From Azolla caroliniana (lineage: Eukaryota; Polypodiophyta): 64,000 nt of DNA. This document shows, piece by piece, positions 30,775 to 40,352 of the stretch. The translations under genes were made by a program, and so were the position numbers. The DNA lies in assembly GCA_043228905.1 (NCBI GenBank), contig JBHGNT010000012.1, forward strand, positions 3,658,001 to 3,722,000, read 5' to 3'. Within the stretch, counting starts at the first letter, position 1; every line of letters starts with the position of its first letter. Below the pieces are notes generated by a model. That model worked only from the letters and a program-made list of their open reading frames with translations. It made no database searches and was not told where the DNA came from.

Positions 30775-33002
30775 ATGGACAGAGGAATGGCTAGCTCGCT
30801 TCCAACGGAGAAGCTCGACAAAACCAACTACGCATCTTGGTCCTACAAGATGCATCAGTACCGGCTCGGACACGGTTACTGGAGCTATGTCGATGGAGCA
30901 AATGACACAACACCCGATTCGACACACAAAGACTTCCCGGCGTGGGAATAATCGGCGAGCAGAGTGCTATAGTGCTTCGCGTCTTGTGTGGGTGAACAAC
31001 TGCTAAGCTACGTTCGGGATGCAAAAACGCCGAAGGGTGCATGGGAAAATCTGAAGAAGATTTTCGCCGCGAGCACCACAAGCAGGAAGCTTCAACTTCG
31101 ACAAGAGTTGAGCAACCTACGACAACGCGATTTGTCGGTGGTTGACTATACCTCGAAGATTAAGGACATATGCGACTCCTTAGCTTCCATCGATGTGAAC
31201 ATCGAGGAAAGCGAGATGGTCCAGGTTTGTCTCGGGGGTTTGGCGTCGAAGTTCGGGGCGTTCCGAACTGCAGTGTGTACCCGGGAGAATACGCCGTCCT
31301 TTTTCGACTTACAGTCGATGCTCTTGGTAGAGGAGAACCACGCGGGTGCGTCGACGAGCACGCACGCCGACAACAAGATGTTGTACATGGAGGGAGAAAG
31401 GCCCCGTGGTCATGGCGGACGAGGTGAGTCGGTACGCAATGGAGGCGGCCGACGGGATCAAGGAAGAAGGCACAGAAGTGATGCTGACAGCAATTCCGGA
31501 CCCTCCGAAAATAGGGGGAGTCGAGGCGACGAGAACCGGAAAGGGAAATCCGCCGCGGAATGCTGGTACTGTGGCAAGAAAGGCCACAGGGAGAGCGAGT
31601 GCTGGAAGAAGAGCACCGAGTCGGAGAGGTCTGGTTCCGGATCTGGTTCCGGACATACCGACAAAGGAAATCGGCAGCGATCGCACTACGCAGAAGGATC
31701 CGAAAAAGTCGGAAAAGGGTCAGTCTTCGTGACGAGACACGAAGCAAACTCAATGAAGCAGACCGCCTCGCAATCAGACGAGGTGTGGTATGTCGACTCC
31801 GGCGCGTCAAACCACATGACGTGCCACAAGGAGTGGTTCTCATATCTTGAGAAACCGATGCAACTAGGAGTAGTCGCAAATGGAGACGACACTCCGCATC
31901 CGATCGCGAATGTCTGTGAAGTTCCCTTGAGCCATGTCGGGCAGAAAGGGAAACTTATGAACGTGTTACACGTCCCGACCATCACGAAGAATCTGGTGTC
32001 GGTCGGGCAGATCGTCGACCAGGGGATGCAGGTTCGGTTTACGCATCTTGGGTGCTTCATTGAGGAAGAAGGTCGTATTATTGCACAAGGGCGCAAAGAT
32101 GGGAGGTTGTTTATCCTCGACTCTACTGACGGTGGCACCGCAATGTTCGCGAAGGGACAAAAAGTCGAGTCGGACATCGACTTATGGCACAAACGGATAG
32201 GCCACGTCAACTACCAGCGGCTTCAAGACCTACAATCGAAACAAGTGGTGTTTGGATTGCCCAAATTTAGTGGCCGGAAGGCACAAATTTGTGAAGCCTA
32301 CCAGCTTGGGAAGCAACACCGACTTCCTTTCCCAAACGAGCGTAACCGGAGCCGGAATAAGCTAGACTTGATACACTCTGATGTGTGGGGGCCGGCACAA
32401 AATGTTAGTCTTGGCGGGAGCCGATATTTTGTCTCCTTCATCGACGACTACACGCGGCACACATGGATCTACCTCATTGAGAGGAAAAGCGAAGTCTTCG
32501 ACTGTTTCCGGGACCTCAAAGGGTTCGTGGAAACTGAAACAGGAAGAAAGATCAAGTGCCTTCGGTCGGATGGCGGAAAAGAATACTTTTCTAGTCAATT
32601 CAACGGTTATCTACAACAGATGGGAATTCGGCGCGAATTCAGTTGTAGATACACGCCGGAGCAAAACGGCGTGGCCGAGAGGAAAAATCGGTCGGTTGTG
32701 GAAGCTGCATGCGCAATGCTGGAGGAGAAGAGCTTGCCTAAGTTCTATTGGGCCGAGGCGGTAAGAACCGCGGTATACATCCAGAACCGGATTGGAGAAA
32801 AAGTGTCAGCGCACGAGCTATACTTTGGAACAAAGCCGAACTTGCGACACTTACGAGTTTTCGGTAGCATTGCGTATGTGCATGTGCCGAAGGAGAAAAG
32901 GAGGAAGTTGGACGCAAAAGCCGAGAAGTGTATCTTGGTCGGCTATTCAGACGAGCAGAAGGGTTATAAGTGCTATAACCCGAGTACCAAACAACCGCAT
33001 GT
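30775..33002 (+). pseudogene. Copia-d gag, protease and integrase
   Basis: ATG at 30775 opens MDRGMASSLPTEKLDKTNYA. In-frame TAA (30949-30951) and TAG (30970-30972) break gag; from 30973 the frame is open to the LARD-4 insertion. It includes gag LSNLRQRDLSVVDYTSK, zinc knuckle CWYCGKKGHRESEC, retropepsin WYVDSGASNHMT, LWHKRIGH, and an integrase core with HSDVWGP, RSDGGKEY and PEQNGVAERKN, then SIAYVHVPKEKRRKLDAK. The TAA aligns with CAA in Copia-f, so a C-to-T change fits. The open frame past 33002 reads into the LARD-4 LTR and is not part of this gene. Confidence 0.92.
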
Positions 33003-33143
33003 TGTCGTGACGATTTTCGGCTACGGTGTGAAACCGAGTGAGACGAATAAACCAAGGATGTGCAACATTGCACATACACTTAGCAAATAAGCCTCCTCCT
33101 AAGGCCTAGTGGTACTTGAGTTCAGATAGAAGGGTACAAGCAA

Positions 33144-33195
33144 GGTTTGAACCCTGCACCTCTAAGATACAAGATAAATGCTTTACCACTAGGAC
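33144..33195 (-). other. tRNA-like A-box/B-box module in LARD-4 5' LTR
   Basis: On the minus strand GTCCTAGTGGTAAAG (ending at 33181) is followed by GGGTTCAAACC (33144-33154), with starts 40-41 nt apart. Both are near-consensus internal pol III promoter boxes, antisense to the element. Confidence 0.7.
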
Positions 33196-33270
33196 AACTA
33201 TCATATAGTGTAGATTTTATGTATTTACTTTACATATATGAATTATAGATGAAACAACCATTAGAAAACC

Positions 33271-33312
33271 ATGTGCACAAAACCATGGTTCTAAACCCAT
33301 GGTTTGTGCATG
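33271..33312. repeat. Inverted repeat upstream of LARD-4 TATA box
   Basis: CATGTGCACAAAACCATGG and CCCATGGTTTGTGCATG can pair around TTCTAAA. The block is duplicated in the 3' LTR (about 36101-36200) but single here. Confidence 0.8.
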
Positions 33313-33603
33313 TCACAAGCATGGAAAGACCTATAAAAGCCTCTAGTTGGGCTTGTGTAAGGGGGGCTCAATATGTGATATCACCAACACCATTATCATC
33401 AATATAATTATATTTGTCTTTATCTTGTTCATATTTTTCTACTTCTCAAGTGTACAATCTTTCTTCTTCTCAAGTAAACCAATTTTATCTAATCTTACAT
33501 TGATCGTCATCTCTTCGATAATTCTGCAAACATCCTCCCTAGTCCAAGACCCCGGTGGTCGCTCAAGTAGCACATGCACGCGCGAATCTTCGCGACATCA
33601 TTT

Positions 33604-33620
33604 TGTGAACCTGACGTGAA
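33604..33620 (+). promoter_or_regulatory. LARD-4 primer-binding site
   Basis: TGTGAACCTGACGTGAA, a variant of the shared LARD motif, six bases after the LTR. Confidence 0.75.
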
Positions 33621-33641
33621 GAGTAGCAGGGGAGGACGAAG

Positions 33642-34862
33642 ATGGATGGCGAATATCTCATGGAGGCAATGTCAAAAAGGATGATGGAGTTTCTAAGAGA
33701 AGGGAAAAGACGAAATGAACCCCAACAAGCCGTTGAGAGGGTAGTCGAGCGAGTGAGCTATTTGAACGGCGCTGAAGTCCAAAGTTTTCTAAAAGTCTAC
33801 AATGCGGAGATGGATTCAAGAGGTGTGGACGAAGCTATGAGGCTGGAGTACTTTTGTCGGGTGGTGTCTCAATCGATCTTCAAAGATGTAAAAGAGCTTC
33901 TAGAAGCTCATGATTCATGGGAGACTTTCGAGAAGGCTCTATTGGAGGAATATGGCTATGAGAGACTAAAGGGACAAGATCGACGCAACTTCGACCAATG
34001 GGTGACATCGGTGAAGACCCACCAAGGCGCGACACAAGCATTTGTAGACTTCGAGCATCATTTTTCTCAACTCTCGGAGCGGGAACAAAGATTAGTGGGG
34101 GTCGATAAGGTCCTTATGTTCGTGAAGTCAATCGATCGAATGGAAAGGATGGCCATCGGCCTCAAACTCGAAGAAGATGATGGTGCAAATGGCCTCATTG
34201 AGGATTGGATCAAAGTGGAAAGTGTATGCCGACTACACGATAAGGGGCAAGCAAGAATATCGACGACAACAAGACGGCCCATGAGGGACGATCGAAGAGG
34301 GATGAGATGCAACAATGCGCCACCAACAAAAGAAATGAACCTTAAAAGGGAGACAAAACCGAGGCGAATGGTGATCGGGGAAGAAGAGACCTCCCAACAA
34401 ATGCGGGTTAATGAAGTGGCCAATACAATGGCTCAGGTTCGGTATGACGGTACCGAGAGAGAAGGTGCGAAACAAGTCACCTTCTTGTCTTACGAAGAAA
34501 CGACGGCCAAGGAGGAGGCCGATGACTCGAGGACGGCGAACACCACTTCGAGGGAGGATAAATGTTTCGGAACATGCATTGTGTACGAAACATCGGGTTA
34601 TGAAGGTGCAAGCATGAGAAAAGCTTGCATGATTGAGGGAGATAAAGTATTTGAGTCCGACGTGATTGAGGAGGTAGCCATGACAAATGACATCGAGTCG
34701 GAGGTGGCTATGGACGTGTCGACGACGGATAGCCATGTCGACACTTTCTTCACGCTTGTTCCAGAGACTTCGGCGGTTGCGCCCGTGTGCCAACGTGAGA
34801 CTGGAGAGACGGAAGGTGGTGATGGGAAGACGAAGGCCCAACACAAGGAGGAAGAAGATTGA
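33642..34862 (+). CDS. LARD-4 gag-like protein
   Basis: 406 codons from ATG 33642 (MDGEYLMEAMSKRMMEF), 22 bases after the primer-binding site. The N-terminal part is charged and probably helical (QQAVERVVERVSYLNGAE). A Ty3-gag-like capsid stretch follows (about 125-195: FDQWVTSVKTHQGATQAF, FEHHFSQLSEREQRL, LIEDWIKVESVCRL). The C-terminal half is acidic and low-complexity and ends with one repeated-peptide unit (PETSAVAPVCQRETGETEGG). There is no zinc knuckle, protease or RT. Related frames occur in LARD-2, LARD-3 and GagPR-1. It probably forms or joins a capsid; whether it is expressed is unknown. Confidence 0.8.
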   Translation: MDGEYLMEAMSKRMMEFLREGKRRNEPQQAVERVVERVSYLNGAEVQSFLKVYNAEMDSRGVDEAMRLEYFCRVVSQSIFKDVKELLEAHDSWETFEKALLEEYGYERLKGQDRRNFDQWVTSVKTHQGATQAFVDFEHHFSQLSEREQRLVGVDKVLMFVKSIDRMERMAIGLKLEEDDGANGLIEDWIKVESVCRLHDKGQARISTTTRRPMRDDRRGMRCNNAPPTKEMNLKRETKPRRMVIGEEETSQQMRVNEVANTMAQVRYDGTEREGAKQVTFLSYEETTAKEEADDSRTANTTSREDKCFGTCIVYETSGYEGASMRKACMIEGDKVFESDVIEEVAMTNDIESEVAMDVSTTDSHVDTFFTLVPETSAVAPVCQRETGETEGGDGKTKAQHKEEED

Positions 34863-35798
34863 GGACGAAAGGATATCCCCACACCTATTCTAGAAACTTC
34901 GGCGGTTGTGCACATGCGCCAACATGAGACCGGAGAGACGGAATGTGTCAACGAAAAAGCGGAGGACCGGAAGGGCGATGAGGAAGACAAGGTAAATGTG
35001 CATGAGCGAAGGGATTCCTTCACACCGGTTCCGGAGACTTTGGTAATCGAGACCGTGTGTCGACATAAGACCGAAGATAAAGGAGGTGGTGGAGGAGACA
35101 ATATGGCTCGAGGCGAGCATACACGGAGGGAAGGATGTGGCCGATGAGGAGGCCAAGGATGAAGCCGCGGTTGAGTTCGATGGAGAGGCGGCATGCGGGA
35201 AGGAAGGAAGAGTCGAGAACCGGTCGAACCGGAAGACGATCCGGCTGGGATTCCGGCCCGAACGAAAAAAGATCCACATGGGAGATGATCGACCGGGGCC
35301 GACCCGGCCGAAACCTGATTCGGCCGAAATCGATTGGACAATCCCGATCCAAAAGGGGGCCGACCCGGCAGGAATCAATCGGTCGAGCCCGACTCGGCGA
35401 AATGCGAATGCAAACGAAGGCCAACCGAGCCAAGAAGCGATTGGTGGAGACCGATCCGGACAAGGGCAAACTCGGCCTAATCGGAGATCGACATGAACAA
35501 TCCACAACACCCAGTTGAAGACAGTGAGTGCGAGGAGTGGCCCGGAGTCCAATCGAAGGACACACGCGGTGGAAGAAGGAAGAGCGGTCGGATCGATGAC
35601 ATCGTTCGGTAGATCTACTACAACCGACCGGCGAAGAAGGTGTGAGCACCGGATATGGTGGATCGGGTGGCTATGGTGGTTCGGTTGGAAAGATTGGGCA
35701 TACTCGAAGTGGAAGAAGAAGTCAGACAAGGTCGACAAGCATGCAGAGGAATTTGGTTGATCACCGTTGCCAAAGATCTCACCTCTTCACCTTTCTCG
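34863..35798 (+). other. LARD-4 non-coding linker with peptide-repeat remnants
   Basis: Further units of the repeated peptide lie near 34885-34950 and 35020-35100 in shifting frames (LETSAVVHMRQHETGETE-like and PETLVIETVCRHKTEDKGG). GC-rich spacers with GGTCGAACCGG-like oligomers follow. No conserved frame spans the block, so it is not a gene now. Confidence 0.65.
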
Positions 35799-35836
35799 GC
35801 ACATACCGGAGGATGTGCGGGTTTGGTGGGGGTGGA
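35799..35836 (+). promoter_or_regulatory. LARD-4 hairpin and polypurine tract
   Basis: Hairpin GCACATACCGGAGGATGTGC (35799-35818), then GGGTTTGGTGGGGGTGGA to the LTR start at 35837. Confidence 0.85.
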
Positions 35837-36487
35837 TGTCGTGACGATTTTCGGCTACAGTGTGAAACTGAGTGAGACGAATAAACCAAGGATGTGCAAC
35901 ATTACACATACACTTAGCAAATAAGCCTCCTCCTAAGGCCTAGTGGCACTTGAGTTCATACAGAGGGGTGCAAGCAAGGTTTGAACGTTGCACCTCTAAG
36001 ATACAAGATAATTGCCTTACCACTAGGACAACTATCATATAGTGTAAATTTTATGTATTTACTTTTCATATATGAATTATAGATGAAATAACCATTAGAA
36101 AACCATGTGCACAAAACCATGGTTCTAAACCCATGGTTTGTGCATGACATAAGCAAAACCGTGTGCACAAAACCATGGTTTTAGCCCATAGTTTTGTGGA
36201 TGTCACAAGCATGGAAAGACCTATAAAAGCCTCTAGTTGGGCTTGTGTAAGGGGGGCTCAATATGTGATATCACCAACACCATTATCATCAATATAATTA
36301 TATTTGTCTTTATCTTCTTCATATTTTTCTACTTCTCAAGTGTACAATCTTTCTTCTTCTCAAGTAAACCAATTTTATCTAATCTTACATTGATCGTCAT
36401 CTCTTCGATAATTCTGCAAACATCCTCCCTAGTCCAAGACCCCGGTGGTCACTCGAGTAGCACACGCACGCGCGAATCTTCGCGACA
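35837..36487 (+). repeat. LARD-4 3' LTR
   Basis: 651 bp; TATAAAA at 36222-36228. It is longer than the 5' LTR because the inverted-repeat block is tandemly duplicated (about 56 bases). The tRNA-like module is present (B-box 35978-35987, A-box about 36015-36029, minus strand) but its B-box is altered at one end. Confidence 0.92.
35978..36029 (-). other. tRNA-like module in LARD-4 3' LTR
   Basis: GTCCTAGTGGTAAGG (36015-36029) and CGTTCAAACC (35978-35987) on the minus strand. It is the LTR-paired copy of the module at 33144-33195. Confidence 0.65.
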
Positions 36488-36491
36488 ACGT

Positions 36492-37430
36492 GAGCCGCGA
36501 CGTTGTGTTTGATGAGTCCGCTTCCTGGTACTTGCCTCCGACACCGGACCTCACCTCCAATCCGAGTTCTGATGATGAGGACAGCGAGGCCGAGGTGCCT
36601 CCGGCTGAGCCTGAAATCGGGACCCACGAAGAGAGTCTGATTTTGTTTCCGATAAGTGGACCGAATGGACAATTGAGTCGGTACAACCAGTCCGATGAAG
36701 AGCCGACGAGTAGTGGAGACTCGGCCGTGCATTCCCTGCTTAGGAAGCCGAGGAGATGGCTTACATGCAAAGAGAAAGGGAAGAAGAAGGTGTCGGATTC
36801 CGGCATGGATAGGAACAAGTCAGACTGACGCGAGTCCGACTCCGAGGGAAGCGGCGACGAGCCTTCAGGAACAAAGTCCGCATCGCCGAGAAGACCTTGA
36901 CATCGGCTAATGACCGATTACGCCGATCTACCCGCCAAAAGAACCCAGTTGTGCGGTTCAGATACAACAAGTACATGGCGCATCACTATGCGTACATGAC
37001 ACGTGTAGCGGAAGTGCGTGAGCCGGAGAGCTACGTAGAAGCGGCGAAGGATGCGAATTGGCGCGCCGCGATGGAGGAAGAGATGCACGCATTGGTGGAA
37101 AATGAGACCTGGGATCTGGTTGACGCACCGAAGGTGTGAAGCCGATCGGATGTAGGTGGGTGTACAAAGTCAAGTACAACACCGACGGCTCGGTCAACCG
37201 ATACAAGGCCCGGTTAGTGGCAAAAGGCTACGCGCAGAAACACAGCATCAACTACGATGAGACGTTCGCGCCGGTCACAAAGATGACGACCGTCCGTGTT
37301 TTGCTCGCGGTAGCCGCGGCCAAGGGGTGGCACCTACATCAGATGGATGTAAAGAATGCATTCCTGCAAGGTGAGCTTGAGGACCAAGTGTACATGGTAC
37401 AGCCCCCCGGATTTCACTCCGGGACGAAGG
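36492..37430 (+). pseudogene. Copia-d integrase-RT linker and RT N-part
   Basis: It resumes with VSRDVVFDESASWYLPP, then an acidic linker, RLRRSTRQKNPVVRF, AAKDANWRAAMEEEM and TWDLVDAPK. After a frameshift at about 37137 come [49 protein letters not shown] and PPGFHSGTK. Frameshifts near 36830 and 37137 break it. At about 37430 it runs into the Copia-c linker in the same open frame, an artificial fusion. The YVDD block is lost. Confidence 0.85.
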
Positions 37431-39248
37431 ACCGATTCTACGATGAGCAGACCCAACCGGCAAGAGACCGGTTAGCACTCGATGAACCGGCCTGTGACGG
37501 TAAGGAAACAAGACAGGCCGAAGAAGAAGGAATAGGTGAAACTGGAACCAGCCAAGACCCCGAATCGGATTCGGATGAAGAGTAAATGGAGGAGCCGGTT
37601 ACGGAAGCCCAAAGACAGAGATATCCTCTCAGAGAGATAAGGGCCCCTCGGAGATTTCCGGATGCAGAGCATGTGTTGCTAACCGATGGGGCGGAGCCAA
37701 AAAGCTTCGAAGAAGCGAAGGATGACACCCACAACCGCAAATGGTTAAGTGTCATGCAGGATGAGATGGATTCCTTGCATGAGAACCATACGTACGAATT
37801 GGTGGAGTTGCCGAAAGGAAAGCGGGCACTCCGAAACAAGTGGGTGTACAAGTTGAAACCGAGAGTTGTACAAAGCCTGGATTGTGGTAAAGGGGTTCCA
37901 ACAGAAGAAGGGTGTGGACTTCGACGAGATATTTGCCCCGGTAGTAAAGATGACCTCCATCCGGACGGTGCTGAGTATAGCGGCAAGCATGGACCTCGAG
38001 GTAGAGCAGTTGGACGTGAAGACGGCATTCCTTCACGGTGACCTCAAAGAGGAGATCTACATGCAGCAACCGGAAGGATTCGTGAAGAAAGGGAAGGAGC
38101 ACCTGGATTGCCGGTTAAAAAAGAGCCTCTACGGGTTGAAGCAGGCCCCTCGGCAGTGGTACTGGAAGTTCAACTCCTTCATGACCGATCAAGGGTACCA
38201 CAAGACGCAGGCCGATCACTGCGTGTTTGTGAAGAAGTTCGAAGGAGGCGACTTCTTGATACTCCTTCTGTACGTGGACGACATGTTTATCGTCGGATGG
38301 GACCAAGCCAAAATACGGATGCCGAAGAAGGCTCTCAACCGGACCTTCTCAATGAAAGACTTGGGTCCGGAAAGACAGATGTTGGGGATGCATATCATCC
38401 GGAACTGACCAACGAAGCAACTGTGGCTATCACAGGAGAAATACGTGACAAAGGTGCTTCAGCGGTTCAACATATTAGAAGTGAAACCGGTCGGATCGAC
38501 ACTCCCGGCAAACTGCAGATTATTCGGTAAGCAAAGCCCGAAGACGAAAGCAAAGAAGGCTGATATGATGAAGGTTCCATATGCCTCTGCTGTCGGGAGC
38601 TTAATGTACGCAATGGTGTGTACTCGACCGGATATAGGATACGCAGTCGGAGTGGTGAGCCGGTTTATGAGCAATCCCGGCAAGGAGCACTGGAACGCGG
38701 TTAAATGGATACTCCGGTACTTGAAGGGCACTTCGAACATGTGTCTCCGATTCGGTTCCAGTAAACCTCAACTTGACGGTTTTACCGATTCGGACATGTC
38801 GGCTGATGTGGATACCAGCCGGTCTACATCCGGGTATGTAATGACATATGCAGGGGGAGCTATTTCGTGGCAGTTGAGGCTGCAGAAGACGGTTGTGTTG
38901 TCAACCACAGAAGTGGAGTACATGGTGGCTGTGGAAGCCGGCAAGGAAATACTATGGATGAAGGACTTCATCGGAGAGCTCGGTATCCGGCAAGATGAAT
39001 ACCGGCTCTATTGCGACAGTCAAAGTGCCATCCACCTTGCTAAGAACGCAGCGTACCACTCCAAGACAAAGCACATCTAGCGTAGGTATCACTGGATCCG
39101 GGAAAGATTAGATGACCAAGAGTTTGCGCTGACGAAGATCCACACGGCCGAGAACGGGTCAGATATGCTGACCAAAGTACTGATACCCGACAAGCTGGAT
39201 GCATGCCGGAAGCGGATCGGACTAGTAAGATATCCCATGCCGGAGTGA
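37431..39248 (+). pseudogene. Copia-c linker, RT and RNase H
   Basis: QRYPLREIRAPRRFP and LPKGKRALRNKWVYKLK begin the RT; a frameshift lies near 37865. Then come [47 protein letters not shown] and [12 protein letters not shown] (YVDD intact), followed by a TGA at 38406-38408. After a TGA/frame break, RNase H gives GFTDSDMSADVD, LSTTEVEYMVA and YCDSQSAIHLAKNA, with TAG at 39078-39080. The natural end is PMPE-TGA at 39246-39248, followed by the polypurine tract. Closest relative here is Copia-g. Confidence 0.88.
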
Positions 39249-39258
39249 AGGGGGAGTT

Positions 39259-39668
39259 TGTTAGGAAACAGGTCCCTCCGGATGGGAAGTGAGAAGAACA
39301 GTACTGATGAGCACCGGATGTGGAGTACCCGGCAACGGAAGACCCGGTGAGAATTGGATGTTGCAAACCCGGTGTGAACTGGATGTGGAGTACCCGGCTA
39401 CGGAAGACCCGGTGAGAACTGGATGACGAGTACCCGGCTACGGAAGACCCGGTAAGAGCCGGATGGTGAAGGCCCGGTGAGAAGTACTCACCGGATGAAG
39501 GGACATATTCGTAAATATGTTTTCTGAGAGTCCATCGTGGCTATATTTGTAAATAGCCGAAAAGTCATATTAGTATAAATATGACTTAGGGCAAACTTAA
39601 TTTGTTGTTGTCATTCTTGTTGGTGCAAGATCATAGCGTTGTTCATCGGGAGCGTGTAGCTCTTGTCA
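39259..39668 (+). repeat. Copia-c 3' LTR
   Basis: 410 bp, preceded by GTGAAGGGGGAGTT (polypurine tract). It is about 25 bp longer than the 5' LTR through one more partial tandem unit. Confidence 0.92.
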
Positions 39669-39673
39669 ATGAG

Positions 39674-40352
39674 TAGGATGTGGACAAGGAGACAAGGCTA
39701 AAGTATTTTTGTCGGGTGGTGGCGGTGTCAATACATAAAGAGGTTAGAGAGCTTCAAGAAGCTCACGAGTCATGGGTGTCCTTCCAAGAGGCTCTCTATT
39801 AGAGGTATACGGTTATGAAAAACCGAAGGGACGAGGTCAGTGCGAGTTCAACCACTGGGTAGCATCGGCGAAGGCCCATCAAAGCCCAAGGCAAGTATTC
39901 CTAGAGTTCTCGCGTTGTTTTGCTCAACTCTCGGAGCGAGATCAATGATTGGTGGGGGTGAAATTGATCGATTGGAAGGAAAGGGAGGCGATTGGGGTCC
40001 AACTCGAGGATGACGACCGTGCGAACGGACTCATGGAGGATTGGGCCTAACTGAGAAGACTGTGTTGACGACATGATAAGGAGGGAGCGGGAATCTTGTC
40101 AGCAACAACATGGCCTAGGAGGGATGGTCAAAGGGGAACAGAATGTGACGACATGCTACTGCCTAAGGAAGACAACTTGAGGCGGAAGGGTTCGATGCTA
40201 CACGACATGGAAGCCTTGGTAAGAGAGGCATACGAGAGCTTGCAGTTGCAAGTCGAGGCCGAAGGGAAAATTCCAACGCAACCGAAACCGAGACAAATGG
40301 TGGATGAGGAGAAAGTCGTGTCTCAACGATTTCGGGTGAACAGTTTCGGACC
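39674..40352 (+). pseudogene. LARD-2 gag continuation
   Basis: Right of Copia-c the LARD gag resumes: ATGTGGACAAGGAGACAAGG aligns with VDEAMRL of LARD-4, then FCRVVAVS-like, EAHESW-like, VYGYEKPKGRGQ-like and the capsid FNHWVASAKAHQSP in changing frames. Later SATTWPRRDGQRGTE matches LARD-3 gag. Many frameshifts and stops show it is dead. It ends at 40352 against Copia-e; the 3' LTR is missing. Confidence 0.75.

Larger units (their letters stand above)
33003..33597 (+). repeat. LARD-4 5' LTR
   Basis: 595 bp, TGTCGTGACG...TTCGCGACA, with TATAAAA at 33332-33338. U3 carries an antisense tRNA-like module and a long inverted repeat (33271-33312) just upstream of the TATA box. Confidence 0.92.
33003..36487 (+). 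mobile_element. LARD-4, LTR element with open gag frame only
   Basis: LTRs 33003-33597 and 35837-36487. It inserted in Copia-d between TKQPH and VSRDVVFDE. The 4-bp flanks are ATGT/ACGT (32999-33002, 36488-36491). It has a primer-binding site, an open gag frame, a linker with repeated peptide units and a hairpin-polypurine block, but no pol. It is the latest insertion of the nested stack and the best-preserved LARD. Confidence 0.92.
30279..37430 (+). mobile_element. Copia-d, truncated and split by LARD-4
   Basis: The 5' LTR and leader lead into gag, protease and integrase up to 33002. LARD-4 follows (33003-36487), then the integrase-RT linker and RT start to about 37430, where Copia-c resumes. 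The 3' half of RT, RNase H and the 3' LTR are lost. It is related to Copia-a, Copia-e and Copia-f. Confidence 0.9.
22171..39668 (+). mobile_element. Copia-c, host of a nested insertion stack
   Basis: LTRs 22171-22555 and 39259-39668 (TGTTAGGAAAC...CTTGTCA). The target duplication is ATGAC/ATGAG (22166-22170 and 39669-39673) in LARD-2 gag. A primer-binding site and a polypurine tract are present. About 12 kb of other elements lie inside: two solo LTRs, LARD-3, Copia-d and LARD-4. The integrase C-terminus and the right flanks of the nested elements were lost in a deletion ending near 37430. Confidence 0.9.

Noticed and set aside
33003-33090. C-terminal end of the 700-codon Copia-d frame (VVTIFGYGVKPSETNK)
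   Set aside because: This is LARD-4 LTR read in frame by chance; the same bases recur at 35837.
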